Assembly: GCA_965200835.1 (NCBI GenBank)
Contig: OZ241390.1
Span: forward strand, 2,170,001-2,234,000
DNA length: 64,000 nucleotides
Reading direction: 5' to 3'
DNA from: JAPPFW01 sp965200835
Lineage (GTDB): Bacteria; Actinomycetota; Acidimicrobiia; Spongiisociales; Spongiisociaceae
Shown: piece after piece, positions 52,192 to 61,722 of the stretch
Layout of the letters: the number at the start of each line of letters is the position of its first letter
How positions within the stretch are numbered: the first letter of the stretch is position 1
Translations under genes and position numbers: made by a program
The notes under the pieces: generated by a model
Database searches by the model: none
Told to the model about the DNA's origin: nothing
What the model saw: the letters and a program-made list of their open reading frames with translations, nothing else

Positions 52192-53306
52192 GCTTCTCGT
52201 TGGGTCCGGTCAGCCTGGCCGTCGAGCGCAAAGATGTCCCTTCCCGTCCGGTGCGGATGCTGGCCCCGATCTGCTCGGTGGCCTTCGGGCTGTTCATTGG
52301 AGCAGTGATCCTCTGGATCACCGGTCACGATCCGGCGCTGGCCTACACCGAGATGGTGAGGAAGGGATTCATCGGCAGGGTTGCTCTCACCGGAACCCTG
52401 ATCATCGCTACCCCCCTCATCTTTACCGGCCTGGCGGCGCTGGTCGCCTTCCGTATGAAGGTGTGGAACATCGGCGCCGAAGGGCAGCTGATCGCCGGAG
52501 CCATAGCAGCCAGTGGTGTCGGGCTGTGGCTGGGGGACGTGTTGGGCGGTCCGGTGGGCATCATGTTGGTGATGGCGGCCGGAGCGGGGGCCGGAGCTCT
52601 GTGGGCCGCACTGGCTGCCTTCCCTCGGGCCTACCTGAACACCGACGAGGTGATTTCCACGTTGATGCTCAACTTCGTGGCGCTGGGGATCATGAACTAT
52701 CTGATTTTCAGCACCGTCAGCTACTGGCGGGACGCCGAGCGGGTCACCTTCCCGGCCGGCCGCTTCATCGACGACGTCCTGTTCCTCCCGCGCCTGGTCG
52801 GCCGGCTACACGCCGGCATCCTGATAGCGGTGGTGGCGGCGGTCCTGATCTGGTGGGTACTGAGGTCGACCCGCTGGGGTTTCGAGGTCCTGGTCACCGG
52901 CGACTCACCCCGGGCGGCTCTCTACGCCGGGATGGGGGTGGACCGCAAGATCATCTCGGTGCTGATGGTCTCCGGCGGGCTGGCCGGGTTGGGTGGTGCG
53001 ATCGAAGTGGGTGGGGTGCTACACAACCTGGACCCGCGCGCCCTCAGCCTGGGGGTTGGGTTTGCCGGGATCGTCGTGGCGGCGCTGGCCCGCCTGTCAC
53101 CGTTCGGGGTGATCCCGGTGGCCATCCTGGTGGCCAGCTTCACCAATGCCGGCCCCGGGCTACAGGCCCTCGGCATCCCTTCCGAGATCGTGATCCTGCT
53201 GGAGGGAATCCTCTTCCTATGCATGGTGGCCGGAGAGTGGTTCCTGCGTAACACCATCCACATACAGCGGCGTGTGCCGGCACGCCAGGCGGAGGCATCG
53301 ACATGA
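52188..53306 (+). CDS. Nucleoside-type ABC permease 1
   Basis: Membrane permease, 372 aa with about nine or ten hydrophobic segments. The YufP/RbsC-like BPD family shows as TGLAALVAFRMKVWNIGAEGQL, LNTDEVISTLMLNFVALGIMN and GFEVLVTGDSPRAALYAGM. Start GTG 52188 overlaps the ATPase end by 4 bp and its own end overlaps permease 2 by 4 bp. Confidence 0.92.
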   Translation: MSFSLGPVSLAVERKDVPSRPVRMLAPICSVAFGLFIGAVILWITGHDPALAYTEMVRKGFIGRVALTGTLIIATPLIFTGLAALVAFRMKVWNIGAEGQLIAGAIAASGVGLWLGDVLGGPVGIMLVMAAGAGAGALWAALAAFPRAYLNTDEVISTLMLNFVALGIMNYLIFSTVSYWRDAERVTFPAGRFIDDVLFLPRLVGRLHAGILIAVVAAVLIWWVLRSTRWGFEVLVTGDSPRAALYAGMGVDRKIISVLMVSGGLAGLGGAIEVGGVLHNLDPRALSLGVGFAGIVVAALARLSPFGVIPVAILVASFTNAGPGLQALGIPSEIVILLEGILFLCMVAGEWFLRNTIHIQRRVPARQAEAST

Positions 53307-54250
53307 ACGACTCGGTCCTGCTGCTCTCGCTGGTCTCCGCAGTGGCGATCGGTACGCCCATCCTGTTGGCCGGGCTGGGGGAAATGATGACCGAGCACTC
53401 CGGGGTGATGAACCTGGGGGTCGAAGGGATGCTGCTGGGCGGTGGGGTGATCGGCTTCTGGGTAGGCACCCTGCATGGATCGATGGCGCTGGCACTGCTG
53501 GTGGGTGGGCTGGTCGGCTCGCTGTTCGCCCTCATCCATGCGTACCTGGCCGTGACGCTGCGGGTCAACCAGATCGTCTCCGGCCTCGCCCTGGTGATCA
53601 CCGGCACGGGGTTTGCCAGCTTCGTCGCCAGCCTCGATGACTCGGCTCTGATCTACGCCCGCCCGATTGCTTCGGTGGAACCGGTGTTCGGCGAGGGAAT
53701 CCGCCAGCTGCCGGTGGTAGGCCCGCTGGTATTCGGCCATGATTGGGTGGTCTACCTGTCGTGGGGCCTAGTGGCCCTGGCGGCCCTCTGGCTGTTCCGA
53801 ACCCGACCCGGCCTGGCGGTGCGGGCGGTGGGTGAGGACCCGGCTACCGCTGACACGGTGGGCATCTCGGTGGTGGCGACCCGCTACGTGTACACGATGA
53901 TCGGAGGGTTCGGGGCCGGGATGGGGGGCACCTACCTGATGGTCGCCATATTCGCCACCTACCAGCATGGGATATCGGCCGGCCTGGGGTGGATCGCCTT
54001 CGCGTTGGTCATCTTTGCCGGCTGGCGACCATGGCGAGCCTTGATCGCGGCTTACGTCTTCGGCGCCCTCCGCAACCTCGGTTTCTCGCTCCAGATAATG
54101 GGGGTCGACCTACCGTCCGACCTGTTGAACATGCTGCCGTTCCTGCTGACGATCGTGGCTCTGATAATCATCTCGGCCCGACCGGCGGCGGCTCGTAAGT
54201 TCAGCGCCCCCTCGGCGCTGGCAGTTCCTTACGCGCGGGAGGACCGCTGA
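53303..54250 (+). CDS. Nucleoside-type ABC permease 2
   Basis: Partner permease, 315 aa, with the family segment GLGEMMTEHSGVMNLGVEGMLL near the start and NQIVSGLALVITGTG mid-way, then VGEDPATADTVGISV. It completes the four-gene transporter. It is convergent with the Rieske gene; a strong hairpin follows 8 bp after the stop. Confidence 0.92.
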   Translation: MNDSVLLLSLVSAVAIGTPILLAGLGEMMTEHSGVMNLGVEGMLLGGGVIGFWVGTLHGSMALALLVGGLVGSLFALIHAYLAVTLRVNQIVSGLALVITGTGFASFVASLDDSALIYARPIASVEPVFGEGIRQLPVVGPLVFGHDWVVYLSWGLVALAALWLFRTRPGLAVRAVGEDPATADTVGISVVATRYVYTMIGGFGAGMGGTYLMVAIFATYQHGISAGLGWIAFALVIFAGWRPWRALIAAYVFGALRNLGFSLQIMGVDLPSDLLNMLPFLLTIVALIIISARPAAARKFSAPSALAVPYAREDR

Positions 54251-54258
54251 TACGCAGG

Positions 54259-54285
54259 CTCCTGGCAGAGCTTTCTTGCCAGGGG
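54259..54285. terminator. Terminator-like hairpin after BMP transporter operon
   Basis: Nine paired bases (54259-54267 with 54277-54285, one T-G pair) enclose a 9-nt loop, between convergent genes and 8 bp past a stop codon. No T-run follows, so efficiency is uncertain. Confidence 0.55.
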
Positions 54286-54351
54286 GCGGGTGGTCGATAG
54301 AGGGGGAGGTGCCGGGGGAATTGGGGGTCGGTTGACTGTTCCAGAGTTCGG

Positions 54352-55431
54352 TCAGCCGCGTCTGGAGGAGCGGCCCGGCCCGCCGGCGATCTGCTTGAGC
54401 CAGCGCCGGTACTCGACCGCCACCCGGTCGGAACCCTTGATCTGGACCTCGGCGGACAGGTCCATCGGCAGTTCCTCGGGTCGCTGGGACTGCACGATCG
54501 GCAGATCCTGGCCGATCACCAGCGCATTGAACTCCAGCATCTCCCGGTCCGTCTCCTCGTCCATCGAATAGTCGCGACCCATGAAGGTGAAGCAGCGGGA
54601 GGTCCGGGGACCGGTTGGGCAGACGGAGAAGAACAGCAGGTAACGCTGCTCCAGGTCGGGGATCCACTGGTCGAGCAGGATCGTGTTGGGCATGAACAAC
54701 CGGTAGTCGATCTGCACGTCCACCGGCCCACCACCCGACTCCAGGGCCTTGTTCTTCCCGGAGTCGGCCGGCTCGGCCATGTGGGGATGGTCGAACCGCA
54801 GCTCGTTTCCCACCCGGGCGATCCCATGGTCGGGCACCTCCGGATGGTCCCGATCTCCCAGCACCCCATCGTGGACCCAGGCAAAGTGGGCGAAGTCCAC
54901 ATAGTTCTCGATCCGCCGGGGCATCGAGCACTTCCAGTCGTAGGAGGGCACCTGGATGATCCTGAACCTGGGATCGTCCCGGTAGGGGAACTCGGGCAAC
55001 GGATTGCGAGGCTCGCCGGACATGCACACCCAGATCAACCCGGCGGCTTCTGCGGCCAGGTAGCGGGTCAGGCGCGCTCGCTTGGGGATCCGGGTGCCAA
55101 AGCGGGAGGGGATCTCAGTGCACATCCCGTCCGGACCGTACTTCCATCCGTGGTACGCGCAGCGAAGGGAACCGTCCTCCACCCAACCGAGTGACAGGGC
55201 AGTGCCGCGGTGCACGCACAGGTTGCGGAAGGCCCGGACCTGGCCACCGAGGCGCACCACCACGATCGACTCGCCCAGCAAGGTCGCCGCCAGTGGCTTC
55301 TCCTCGCCCAGATCCGATGCGTAGGCGACCGGATGCCAGAAGTCGAAGAAAGCCTGGTAGAGGCGTTCCTCAGCGGTGTGATCGAACCTGATCTCGTCCT
55401 CGGTGACGGTGTAATGATCGGTGAAGGTCAT
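54352..55431 (-). CDS. Rieske oxygenase, N/O-demethylase-like (A)
   Basis: Monooxygenase alpha subunit of the VanA/DdmC/NdmA type, 359 aa, start ATG 55431 (the frame further upstream is unlike the family). FFDFWHPVAYASDL opens the protein as in NdmA-like demethylases. The Rieske site is CVHRGTALS...CAYHGWKY, the Fe ligands ENYVDFAHFAWVHDG; the end VQSQRPEELPMDLSA is also typical. Reactions in this subfamily remove methyl groups from N or O of rings. No reductase or ferredoxin is nearby. It is related to 59794-60846. Substrate unknown. Confidence 0.88.
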   Translation of the reverse strand: MTFTDHYTVTEDEIRFDHTAEERLYQAFFDFWHPVAYASDLGEEKPLAATLLGESIVVVRLGGQVRAFRNLCVHRGTALSLGWVEDGSLRCAYHGWKYGPDGMCTEIPSRFGTRIPKRARLTRYLAAEAAGLIWVCMSGEPRNPLPEFPYRDDPRFRIIQVPSYDWKCSMPRRIENYVDFAHFAWVHDGVLGDRDHPEVPDHGIARVGNELRFDHPHMAEPADSGKNKALESGGGPVDVQIDYRLFMPNTILLDQWIPDLEQRYLLFFSVCPTGPRTSRCFTFMGRDYSMDEETDREMLEFNALVIGQDLPIVQSQRPEELPMDLSAEVQIKGSDRVAVEYRRWLKQIAGGPGRSSRRG

Positions 55432-55444
55432 GCCGGCATTCCCG

Positions 55445-55690
55445 TCACGAGGGGGGCTGCCCGGAGCTCTTATCCCGGTTACGGTCGCTGAAGAGAGTTC
55501 CTCCGGTGGCCCAGTCGTCGGCTCCGATGTCATGGAATACGATCGTCACGAGGTCCTTGGGGGCGCCCTGGTGATGGTGAACGACATTGCGGGCGATGCT
55601 GTCGGCCACCTCGTCGGCCAGTCGACGCTTCGCTGCCTGTAGATCACCCTCTACTAGGTCATACATGAAATGGATATGGGCAAGGGGCAA
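55445..55690 (-). CDS. Tautomerase-superfamily protein (4-oxalocrotonate tautomerase type)
   Basis: An 81-aa protein. Enzymes of this family use an N-terminal Pro as the catalytic base. A TTG at 55690 is followed directly by Pro, giving a mature N-terminus P-L-A-H-I-H-F; GGAGG is 5 nt upstream (55696-55700). The 5-codon-longer ATG start would bury the Pro. Later segments SIARNVVHHHQGAPKDLVTI and FHDIGADDWATGG fit the family. It sits 13 bp before the Rieske gene on the same strand, consistent with ring-intermediate processing. Confidence 0.82.
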   Translation of the reverse strand: MPLAHIHFMYDLVEGDLQAAKRRLADEVADSIARNVVHHHQGAPKDLVTIVFHDIGADDWATGGTLFSDRNRDKSSGQPPS

Positions 55691-55924
55691 GCGAGCCTCC
55701 ATCTCCCGACGCGCAAGTTCTCATCCCAAAATAATAGCCCCGCTATGAAGTGGCTCACCTCCCTGCGAAATCGGAGCGTGCCTCGGCATGCGGTTCAGCG
55801 GCTCACTCACCACCTAGGGAGACACCAACCGGCTCGGTACATCCGTTGTGCGGTCCGCCTACGATTTCCTATCAGCCAGGGGAGCCACTGAGGAACTGCT
55901 CCTACCGCGGGGAAAGGTCAGGAG

Positions 55925-57304
55925 ATGATCGAGCAACCGGCTGTTTGTGACCTGCTGCTCGACGGTGGGACCCTCGTAACCCTCGACCCAGCTCGCCCGG
56001 TGATCGAGGATGGAGCGGTGGCGATCACCGGAGACCGGATCACCGCAGTGGGGGACCGCAAAGAAGTCGGGCAGCCACCCGCCCAGCGGGTGGTTCGATG
56101 CGACGGACGGCTGATCATGCCCGGTCTCATCGACTGCCACAACCATTTGTTCCAGACCCTGGGCCGTACCCTCGGGGAGGGTCTGCCAGGGTGGGAGTGG
56201 TTGCGCCGGTTCATGTGGCCCTATGCCGCCCGGATCACACCCCAGGACACCGTGGCAGCGGTCTATCTGGGCGCGGTCGAGGCAGCGCTGGTGGGAACTA
56301 CCAGCCTGCTGGACCATCACTACGGGCGTACCGACCATGAAACGACCCTGGCAGTGGCGGATGCCATCGAAGCAGTGGGGCTGAGGGGCGTAGTGGCTAG
56401 GGGAGTGACCGGTCCGTATACGGAGATGGCCCAGCGGCAGGGGTTGCCACGGAGGGTCTTCGGGACCACTCACCAAGAGGAGCTGGAAGTCACCCAGGCC
56501 TGCATCAGGGCTCGGCCGCCCGGTTCCCGGGTAGCCGTATGGCCCGGTCCGATCAACGCCGTGTACACCGACCAGCAGCTGCTCATCTCGGCCGTTGAGC
56601 TGGCCAGGTCCTACGGAACCCGCTGGCACACCCATCTGAGTGCTCCCCGGAGCGATCCGCCTGCCTACCGGGAGACCTACGGCATGCGTCCGGCGGCGTG
56701 GCTCCACTCGCAGGGGTTGCTCGGGCCGGAGGCGGTGCTAGCCCATGCGACCTGGCTGGACCGCCAGGAGATCGAGATGATCGGAGCAACCGGTACCGCG
56801 GTGGTGCACTGCCCATTGTCCAACCAGTACGTGCCTTACGGCGTCATGCCGATGCGCCGGCTGCTGCAGGCAGGCGCGACGGTCGGCATGGGAACCGATG
56901 GATCGGCCTGTGGCCACCGGCAGGATCTCTTCGAGAACATGAAGATGCTGGTGCTCATGCACCGGCTGGCGGACCTCGACCCGGGAGCGTCGAACGCTGC
57001 GGAAGCACTGAGTATCGCCACCCTCGGCGGAGCCGCCGCGCTGGACATCGAAGCGGGCCGGCTCGTCCCAGGAGCATTGGCGGATGTGATCGTGATAGAC
57101 ACCAACCGAGCCCATCTGGCACCGGTTCACGATCCTCGCTCTGCCCTGGTCTACTCGGTCCGGGGAAGTGACGCGACCATGAACATCGTGGATGGCCGGA
57201 TAATCGTGGAGGATGGGCGCTGCACCAAGGTCGATCAGGCGGAAGTGATCTCGGAGGCTCGAGGCCGGGCCCGCCATCTCATCAGGCGGATCGGGCTCGC
57301 ATAG
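55925..57304 (+). CDS. Guanine/8-oxoguanine-deaminase or chlorohydrolase-type amidohydrolase (copy 1)
   Basis: Metal-dependent deaminase-type hydrolase, 459 aa. Metal ligands are seen in IDCHNHLFQTLGR (HxH), THLSAPRSDPPAYRE (His), ...AHATWLD (His), and MGTDGSACGHRQDLFENMKM (Asp). This set is the Atz/Trz-guanine deaminase fold. A related gene lies at 62340-63746. Members deaminate purines, triazines or cytosine-type bases, or remove halogen. Purine context comes from the BMP transporter and the Mo hydroxylase. Possibly co-regulated with the downstream XRE gene, which starts 47 bp later. Confidence 0.9.
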   Translation: MIEQPAVCDLLLDGGTLVTLDPARPVIEDGAVAITGDRITAVGDRKEVGQPPAQRVVRCDGRLIMPGLIDCHNHLFQTLGRTLGEGLPGWEWLRRFMWPYAARITPQDTVAAVYLGAVEAALVGTTSLLDHHYGRTDHETTLAVADAIEAVGLRGVVARGVTGPYTEMAQRQGLPRRVFGTTHQEELEVTQACIRARPPGSRVAVWPGPINAVYTDQQLLISAVELARSYGTRWHTHLSAPRSDPPAYRETYGMRPAAWLHSQGLLGPEAVLAHATWLDRQEIEMIGATGTAVVHCPLSNQYVPYGVMPMRRLLQAGATVGMGTDGSACGHRQDLFENMKMLVLMHRLADLDPGASNAAEALSIATLGGAAALDIEAGRLVPGALADVIVIDTNRAHLAPVHDPRSALVYSVRGSDATMNIVDGRIIVEDGRCTKVDQAEVISEARGRARHLIRRIGLA

Positions 57305-57350
57305 AACCGGTCTGCGGTGTCGCCGACCGTCCGGGCGTTAGCATTCTCCT

Positions 57351-57947
57351 ATGTCGGTAAGAAGGCTGATGGGAAGGGAAGCCCGGCGGGTCGATGGAGG
57401 GTCGGTGGCGGCCACGCTCGGTGCCACCCTCAAGCGGCTCCGCATGGCTCATGGCCTGACGCTGCAACAGCTGGCAACCCGCTGCGGTCTCTCCCAGCAG
57501 TTTCTCAGTCAGCTGGAGAACGGTAAGGCGATGCCCAGCCTGATGGCCCTCCACAAGGTGGCCCAGGCGCTCGATACCACCGCCCATAGCCTGCTACAAC
57601 CGCCGGAGCACCTCGAAGTCAGCCTGGTTCGGGATGGGGAGGGAGAGACCTACGAGCTGACCGAAGGCGGATCGGTCCGGTTCCTCACCCGCGGCACGGC
57701 TCACCGAATGGAGCCCAACGAGGTGGAGTTCGAGCCGGGTATCGGAACGGTAAACCCAGGCCATGAGGGTGAGGAGGTCATCTATATCCTCGAAGGTAGC
57801 CTGCGAGTGGAGCTGGACGGTTTGGAGCCGGTGGAGCTGGCCAGGGGGGATGTCTATGCCTATCCGGCCACTGTCCCTCACCGGATATCCGCGTCCGGAG
57901 AGAAGGGATGCAGATTCCTCGTGATCAGTTCACCCCCTTCCTTCTGA
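57351..57947 (+). CDS. XRE-family regulator with cupin domain
   Basis: Likely DNA-binding sensor, 198 aa. The helix-turn-helix is at residues about 27-80 (LKRLRMAHGLTLQQLATRCG, SQQFLSQLENGKAMPSL). The C-terminal cupin has PGHEGEEVIYILEGSLRVEL and ARGDVYAYPATVPHRI, which can bind a small ligand. It probably controls the surrounding catabolic genes, in particular the amidohydrolase gene just before it. The target operator is not identified. Confidence 0.9.
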   Translation: MSVRRLMGREARRVDGGSVAATLGATLKRLRMAHGLTLQQLATRCGLSQQFLSQLENGKAMPSLMALHKVAQALDTTAHSLLQPPEHLEVSLVRDGEGETYELTEGGSVRFLTRGTAHRMEPNEVEFEPGIGTVNPGHEGEEVIYILEGSLRVELDGLEPVELARGDVYAYPATVPHRISASGEKGCRFLVISSPPSF

Positions 57948-58031
57948 CCTCGCCCCACCGGTCTTCGAATTACCCGGCTGACGCCCACTGGCGCGCCGCG
58001 ATCAAGCAGCTATCAGCAACCGGCACGCTGG

Positions 58032-58835
58032 CTATAGGTAGGGCAAGAGCGCCTCGACCAGGCCGTCCGGGTTGTCGACCGGCACCACGTGGGTGCTGTT
58101 CTCCACGGTTGCCAGCGTGGCGTGTTCCATCCGGTTGGCCATCTCGGCCATCACTTCTCCCCGTACGAAGCTGCCGGCCGCGTGTACCAGCAGGGCGCGG
58201 GTCTCCATTCCTTCCAGCCGCGCCCAGTGATCGTCCGAGCGGAAGGGCCAGCGTTCGAAGAAGAACGGATCATGCTTGGGCGCCAGGCGGCCACCTTCGA
58301 CCGACCGGAAGGAAGTGGCCGCGGTGAGCTCGATCATCTCTCGAGGAGCGTTCGGGAAGGCGAACCCGAGTCCGGTTCGCACTTCGTCCTGGTCGGCATG
58401 GCTGGTGGGCCGGGGGAACAGATCGGTCTCGCTCTGCTCGAACGAGGGCTCGACGTCCACGATCACGAGCTGGCCAACCCGGGCGGGATGCTCGGCCGCA
58501 TACTGGACGGCTACCAGGGCACCCCACGATGAACCCATCAGGTCGACCCGTTCCTCGTCCAGCGACCCGACGAACGCAGCGAGGTCAGCCACATGGTCCG
58601 AGGTCCGATACTCCTGGCCGGGCGACCACTGGCTCTCGCCATAGCCTCGGAAGTCGAGGGCCAGCACCCGCCGCCGGTGCCGGATGCCAGCCGCCACCGC
58701 GGACCAGTTCCAGGCGTTACCGATGACGCCGTGCAGGCATATGAGGGTCGATCCCTCCCCGCCATAGTCGAGGTAGTGAAGGCGGTTGCCACCAGCCCCG
58801 GTCTCGTAACCATGTCTGACGTTGCGTGTTTGCAC
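58032..58835 (-). CDS. Alpha/beta hydrolase
   Basis: Serine hydrolase, 267 aa. The nucleophile elbow is GSSWG (near residue 100), oxyanion region LICLHGVIGNAWNWSAV, catalytic Asp probably near MENSTHVVPVDNPDGLV, with His in STHVV. This fold includes esterases, epoxide hydrolases and C-C bond hydrolases of ring-cleavage pathways. It lies divergently from the SDR-Rieske-SDR block; substrate unknown. Confidence 0.85.
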   Translation of the reverse strand: MQTRNVRHGYETGAGGNRLHYLDYGGEGSTLICLHGVIGNAWNWSAVAAGIRHRRRVLALDFRGYGESQWSPGQEYRTSDHVADLAAFVGSLDEERVDLMGSSWGALVAVQYAAEHPARVGQLVIVDVEPSFEQSETDLFPRPTSHADQDEVRTGLGFAFPNAPREMIELTAATSFRSVEGGRLAPKHDPFFFERWPFRSDDHWARLEGMETRALLVHAAGSFVRGEVMAEMANRMEHATLATVENSTHVVPVDNPDGLVEALLPYL

Positions 58836-59006
58836 TGGTCATTCCTCCTTGGTGGCAAGCTCCTGTGGCCGGGTCTCGTCCGACCGGATGGATGATATCG
58901 GTAGGTCGGGACACGTAGCGAACGAGCCACTCTCCAAGTGCCTCGATATTGCCGACAGTAATATCGCGTGGCTGTCCTACCTGGCAGGGGCATCGGGAGG
59001 TTTCGT

Positions 59007-59756
59007 ATGGGAATGCTCGACGGCAAGGTGGTCATCATCACGGGAGGGGCCAGAGGTCTCGGTCGTGCCTACGCGCTGGGAGTGGTGTCCCACGGCGCTT
59101 CGGTCGTGATTGCCGACCTGCTGGATGGTTCAGCGGCGGTCGACGACATCTCCGCCGCCGGGGGAGAAGCTATGGCGGTCACGACCGATGTCAGTGACGA
59201 GCACTCGACCCAGGCTATGGCAGCTGCCGCGATGGACAGGTTCGGCCGGATCGACGTCCTGATCAACAACGCGGCCATGTTCTCGGAAACTACGAGAGGT
59301 CCCTTCACGGACGTATCGATCGCGGAGTGGGATCGAACGTTCGAGGTGAACGTGCGGGGTGTCTGGCTCTGCATCAAGGCCGTCTATCCGCATATGGCGG
59401 CCCAGGGGTCGGGCAAGATCATCAACATAGCCTCCAATACCTGTTTCAAAGGGACGATGGGTTTTCCGCACTACGTAGCCAGCAAGTCCGCCCTGTTGGG
59501 CCTCACCCGCTGCTTGGCTACCGAGCTGGGTCCCGAAGGCATAACCGTCAATACCCTGTCACCCGATCTGATCCCCAATCCGGATCTGCGTCCCACCGAT
59601 GCCACCAGTGACCCATTCGTGGTGGCGGGCAGGGCGCTGAAGCGCACCCAGGTGGCCGACGACATGGTCGGCACTATCGTTTACCTGAGTTCTGCTGCTT
59701 CGGACTTCGTGACCGGCCAGAGCCTGCTGGTCAACGGGGGTGCCTACTACGTATGA
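59007..59756 (+). CDS. SDR-family oxidoreductase (copy next to Rieske B)
   Basis: 249 aa from ATG 59007 (GGAGG 6 nt upstream; an earlier ATG at 58968 lacks this). Cofactor site TGGARGLGRAYALG, VLINNAAMFSE, active site residues in NTCFKGTMGFPHYVASKSAL (Tyr-x3-Lys) and ending FVTGQSLLVNGGAYYV. It resembles the SDRs at 30585 and 60921. It overlaps the frame of the Rieske gene start region. Substrate unknown. Confidence 0.9.
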   Translation: MGMLDGKVVIITGGARGLGRAYALGVVSHGASVVIADLLDGSAAVDDISAAGGEAMAVTTDVSDEHSTQAMAAAAMDRFGRIDVLINNAAMFSETTRGPFTDVSIAEWDRTFEVNVRGVWLCIKAVYPHMAAQGSGKIINIASNTCFKGTMGFPHYVASKSALLGLTRCLATELGPEGITVNTLSPDLIPNPDLRPTDATSDPFVVAGRALKRTQVADDMVGTIVYLSSAASDFVTGQSLLVNGGAYYV

Positions 59757-59793
59757 GCAGGGCAGTGCCGGCCGGAAAAGGGAGGTGGTGACC

Positions 59794-60846
59794 GTGGCCA
59801 AAGTCACCATGCAGGATCTAGCCGACCCGTTCGTTCCCGAGCGGGACTCCAAATGGTACCGGGCCATGAAACACTTTTGGCACCCGGTGGCATACAGTAC
59901 CGATGTCGAGGAAGACTGCATGATGTCGGGACGGCTGCTCGGCGAACGGGTGTTGATCGTCCGCCACGAGGGCCGGGCGAGGGCATTCATGGACGTGTGC
60001 CGCCACAAGGGCGCGGCCCCCTCGCTGGGTTGGATCGAGAACGGGTGCATCAACTGCCCCTACCACGGCTGGGCCTACGACATGGACGGCAACCTGGTCA
60101 ACATCCCGTCCCGTCCTGAGTTGAACGGGATACTCAAGGTCAATCTGGAGCGATACGAGTGCCGGGAGAGTGCCGGCCTCATCTGGGTATCGCTGGTGGA
60201 CGAGCCCTGGGGTGATCCCCCCGGACTGGCGGAGTGGGACGATCCGGCTATGCATTGGCAGTCACCGCCTTACTACGACTGGGCTACCAGCGCGCCGCGC
60301 CGGCTGGAGAACTTCGTGGACTTCTCACACTTCCCGTTCGTGCATGAGAACATCCTCGGTACCCGTGACAAGGCGGAGGTGGAAGATCACACGGTCTGGC
60401 GGGAGGGGCAGATGCTCCGTTTCGACCGGTATGTCCAGGAACCCAACGACGAGCGGATGAAAGCCATCCTGGGGATAGAGGACGACATCGTTACGGTGCT
60501 GAACCGGTATTACCTGTCGCTCCCCGGAACCATCTACCTGCTAAGGGTGTTTCCCAACGGCAAGCGATACGGTCTCTACATGGTCAGCGCGCCGACCGGA
60601 CCGGCCACCTGCCGCAACTTCTGGCACATCGGGTCGGACTTCGCCCAGAACGAGGAGGATCTGGCCTTCCTGATCGACTTCGAGCTGATGGTGCTGGACC
60701 AGGACCAGCCGGTGGTCGAGTCCCAATGGCCCGAACATCTGCCCGATCTGTTGAGCGCCGAGATGTACATAAAGGTAGCCGACGATGTAACCCTCGCCTA
60801 CCGGTCATGGCTGTTCGAGCTAGCAGCCGGATTCGTGGGTAAGTAG
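59794..60846 (+). CDS. Rieske oxygenase, N-demethylase-like (B)
   Basis: 350 aa from GTG 59794, chosen because GGGAGG lies 8 nt upstream; GTG 59788 is close by. N-terminal MKHFWHPVAYSTDV and Rieske Cys/His in CRHKGAAPS...CPYHGWAY. The mononuclear Fe ligands are in RRLENFVDFSHFPFVHEN; the C-terminal DQPVVESQWPEHLPDLLSA resembles the N-demethylases NdmA/NdmB as I recall them. So N-demethylation of a heterocycle is plausible, but DdmC/VanA-type O-demethylation fits too. It sits between two SDR genes and lacks a reductase gene. Related to 54352-55431. Confidence 0.88.
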   Translation: MAKVTMQDLADPFVPERDSKWYRAMKHFWHPVAYSTDVEEDCMMSGRLLGERVLIVRHEGRARAFMDVCRHKGAAPSLGWIENGCINCPYHGWAYDMDGNLVNIPSRPELNGILKVNLERYECRESAGLIWVSLVDEPWGDPPGLAEWDDPAMHWQSPPYYDWATSAPRRLENFVDFSHFPFVHENILGTRDKAEVEDHTVWREGQMLRFDRYVQEPNDERMKAILGIEDDIVTVLNRYYLSLPGTIYLLRVFPNGKRYGLYMVSAPTGPATCRNFWHIGSDFAQNEEDLAFLIDFELMVLDQDQPVVESQWPEHLPDLLSAEMYIKVADDVTLAYRSWLFELAAGFVGK

Positions 60847-60920
60847 CCGGGCGGCGGGACGTCGCACCCGACTCGATCTTCACCGGCAACCACCACCTAG
60901 ACGAGAAAGGGGAATAGCTG

Positions 60921-61673
60921 ATGGGCAGGCTCGATGGCCAGGTCGTGATCGTAACCGGGGGAGCCGGGGGAATCGGAAGCGCCTACTGTCGCGGCTTGGC
61001 CTCCGAGGGTGCCTCGCTGGTGGTGGCCGATCTGGTCGATGGCAGTGAGGTGGTGGCCGAGGCCGAGGAGCTGGGAGCCCGGGCTATCTCGGTGACGGTG
61101 GACGTAAGCGACGTCGCCTCGACCGAAGCGATGGCGGCCGCGGCGGTCGACGCCTTCGGAAGGATCGATGCGCTGGTGAACAACGCGGCCTTCTACCTGT
61201 CGGTCACCCAGGGCCCGATGGAGGAGATCACCCCCGAGGAGTGGGACTTGTGCTTCGCAGTGAATGTGAAAGGCTCCTGGCTTTGTGCTCGCGCAGTGGC
61301 CCCGACCATGAAATCCCAGGGGAGCGGCAAGATCGTCAACATCGCCTCCATGACCGTCAACGACGGGACGGTGGGATTCCTCCACTACGTAGCCTCCAAG
61401 GCGGCGATCTGGGGACTCACCCGATCGCTGGCCCGGGAGCTGGGCGACTATGGCATAGCAGTCAACACCCTCACTCCTGACTACATCCCCCATGACGAGG
61501 CCTACGCCGCCAAGCAGCCCCATGTCGACGGCCTGATCACCGCCCGCCGAGCTTTCAAGCGCAGCCAGGTACCCGAGGACATGGTCGGTACCCTGCTCTA
61601 TCTGGTCAGTCCCTGGTCGGACTTCGTGACCGGCCAGAACATCTGGGTGAACGGAGGCTCCGGCTTCCACTGA
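60921..61673 (+). CDS. SDR-family oxidoreductase (copy after Rieske B)
   Basis: 250 aa, ATG 60921 with an AAAGGGG-type ribosome site just upstream. Cofactor site TGGAGGIGSAYCRGL, VNNAAFYLSVTQGP, Tyr-x3-Lys in FLHYVASKAAIWGL and end FVTGQNIWVNGG. It is similar in sequence to the SDR gene before the Rieske gene (59007), suggesting that the two evolved by duplication and may act on successive alcohols or aldehydes. Confidence 0.9.
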   Translation: MGRLDGQVVIVTGGAGGIGSAYCRGLASEGASLVVADLVDGSEVVAEAEELGARAISVTVDVSDVASTEAMAAAAVDAFGRIDALVNNAAFYLSVTQGPMEEITPEEWDLCFAVNVKGSWLCARAVAPTMKSQGSGKIVNIASMTVNDGTVGFLHYVASKAAIWGLTRSLARELGDYGIAVNTLTPDYIPHDEAYAAKQPHVDGLITARRAFKRSQVPEDMVGTLLYLVSPWSDFVTGQNIWVNGGSGFH

Positions 61674-61722
61674 ACCGCCTGCCTGCAGGGCAGCTGATGA
61701 CACGATCTTCACGGGGTTGGTG

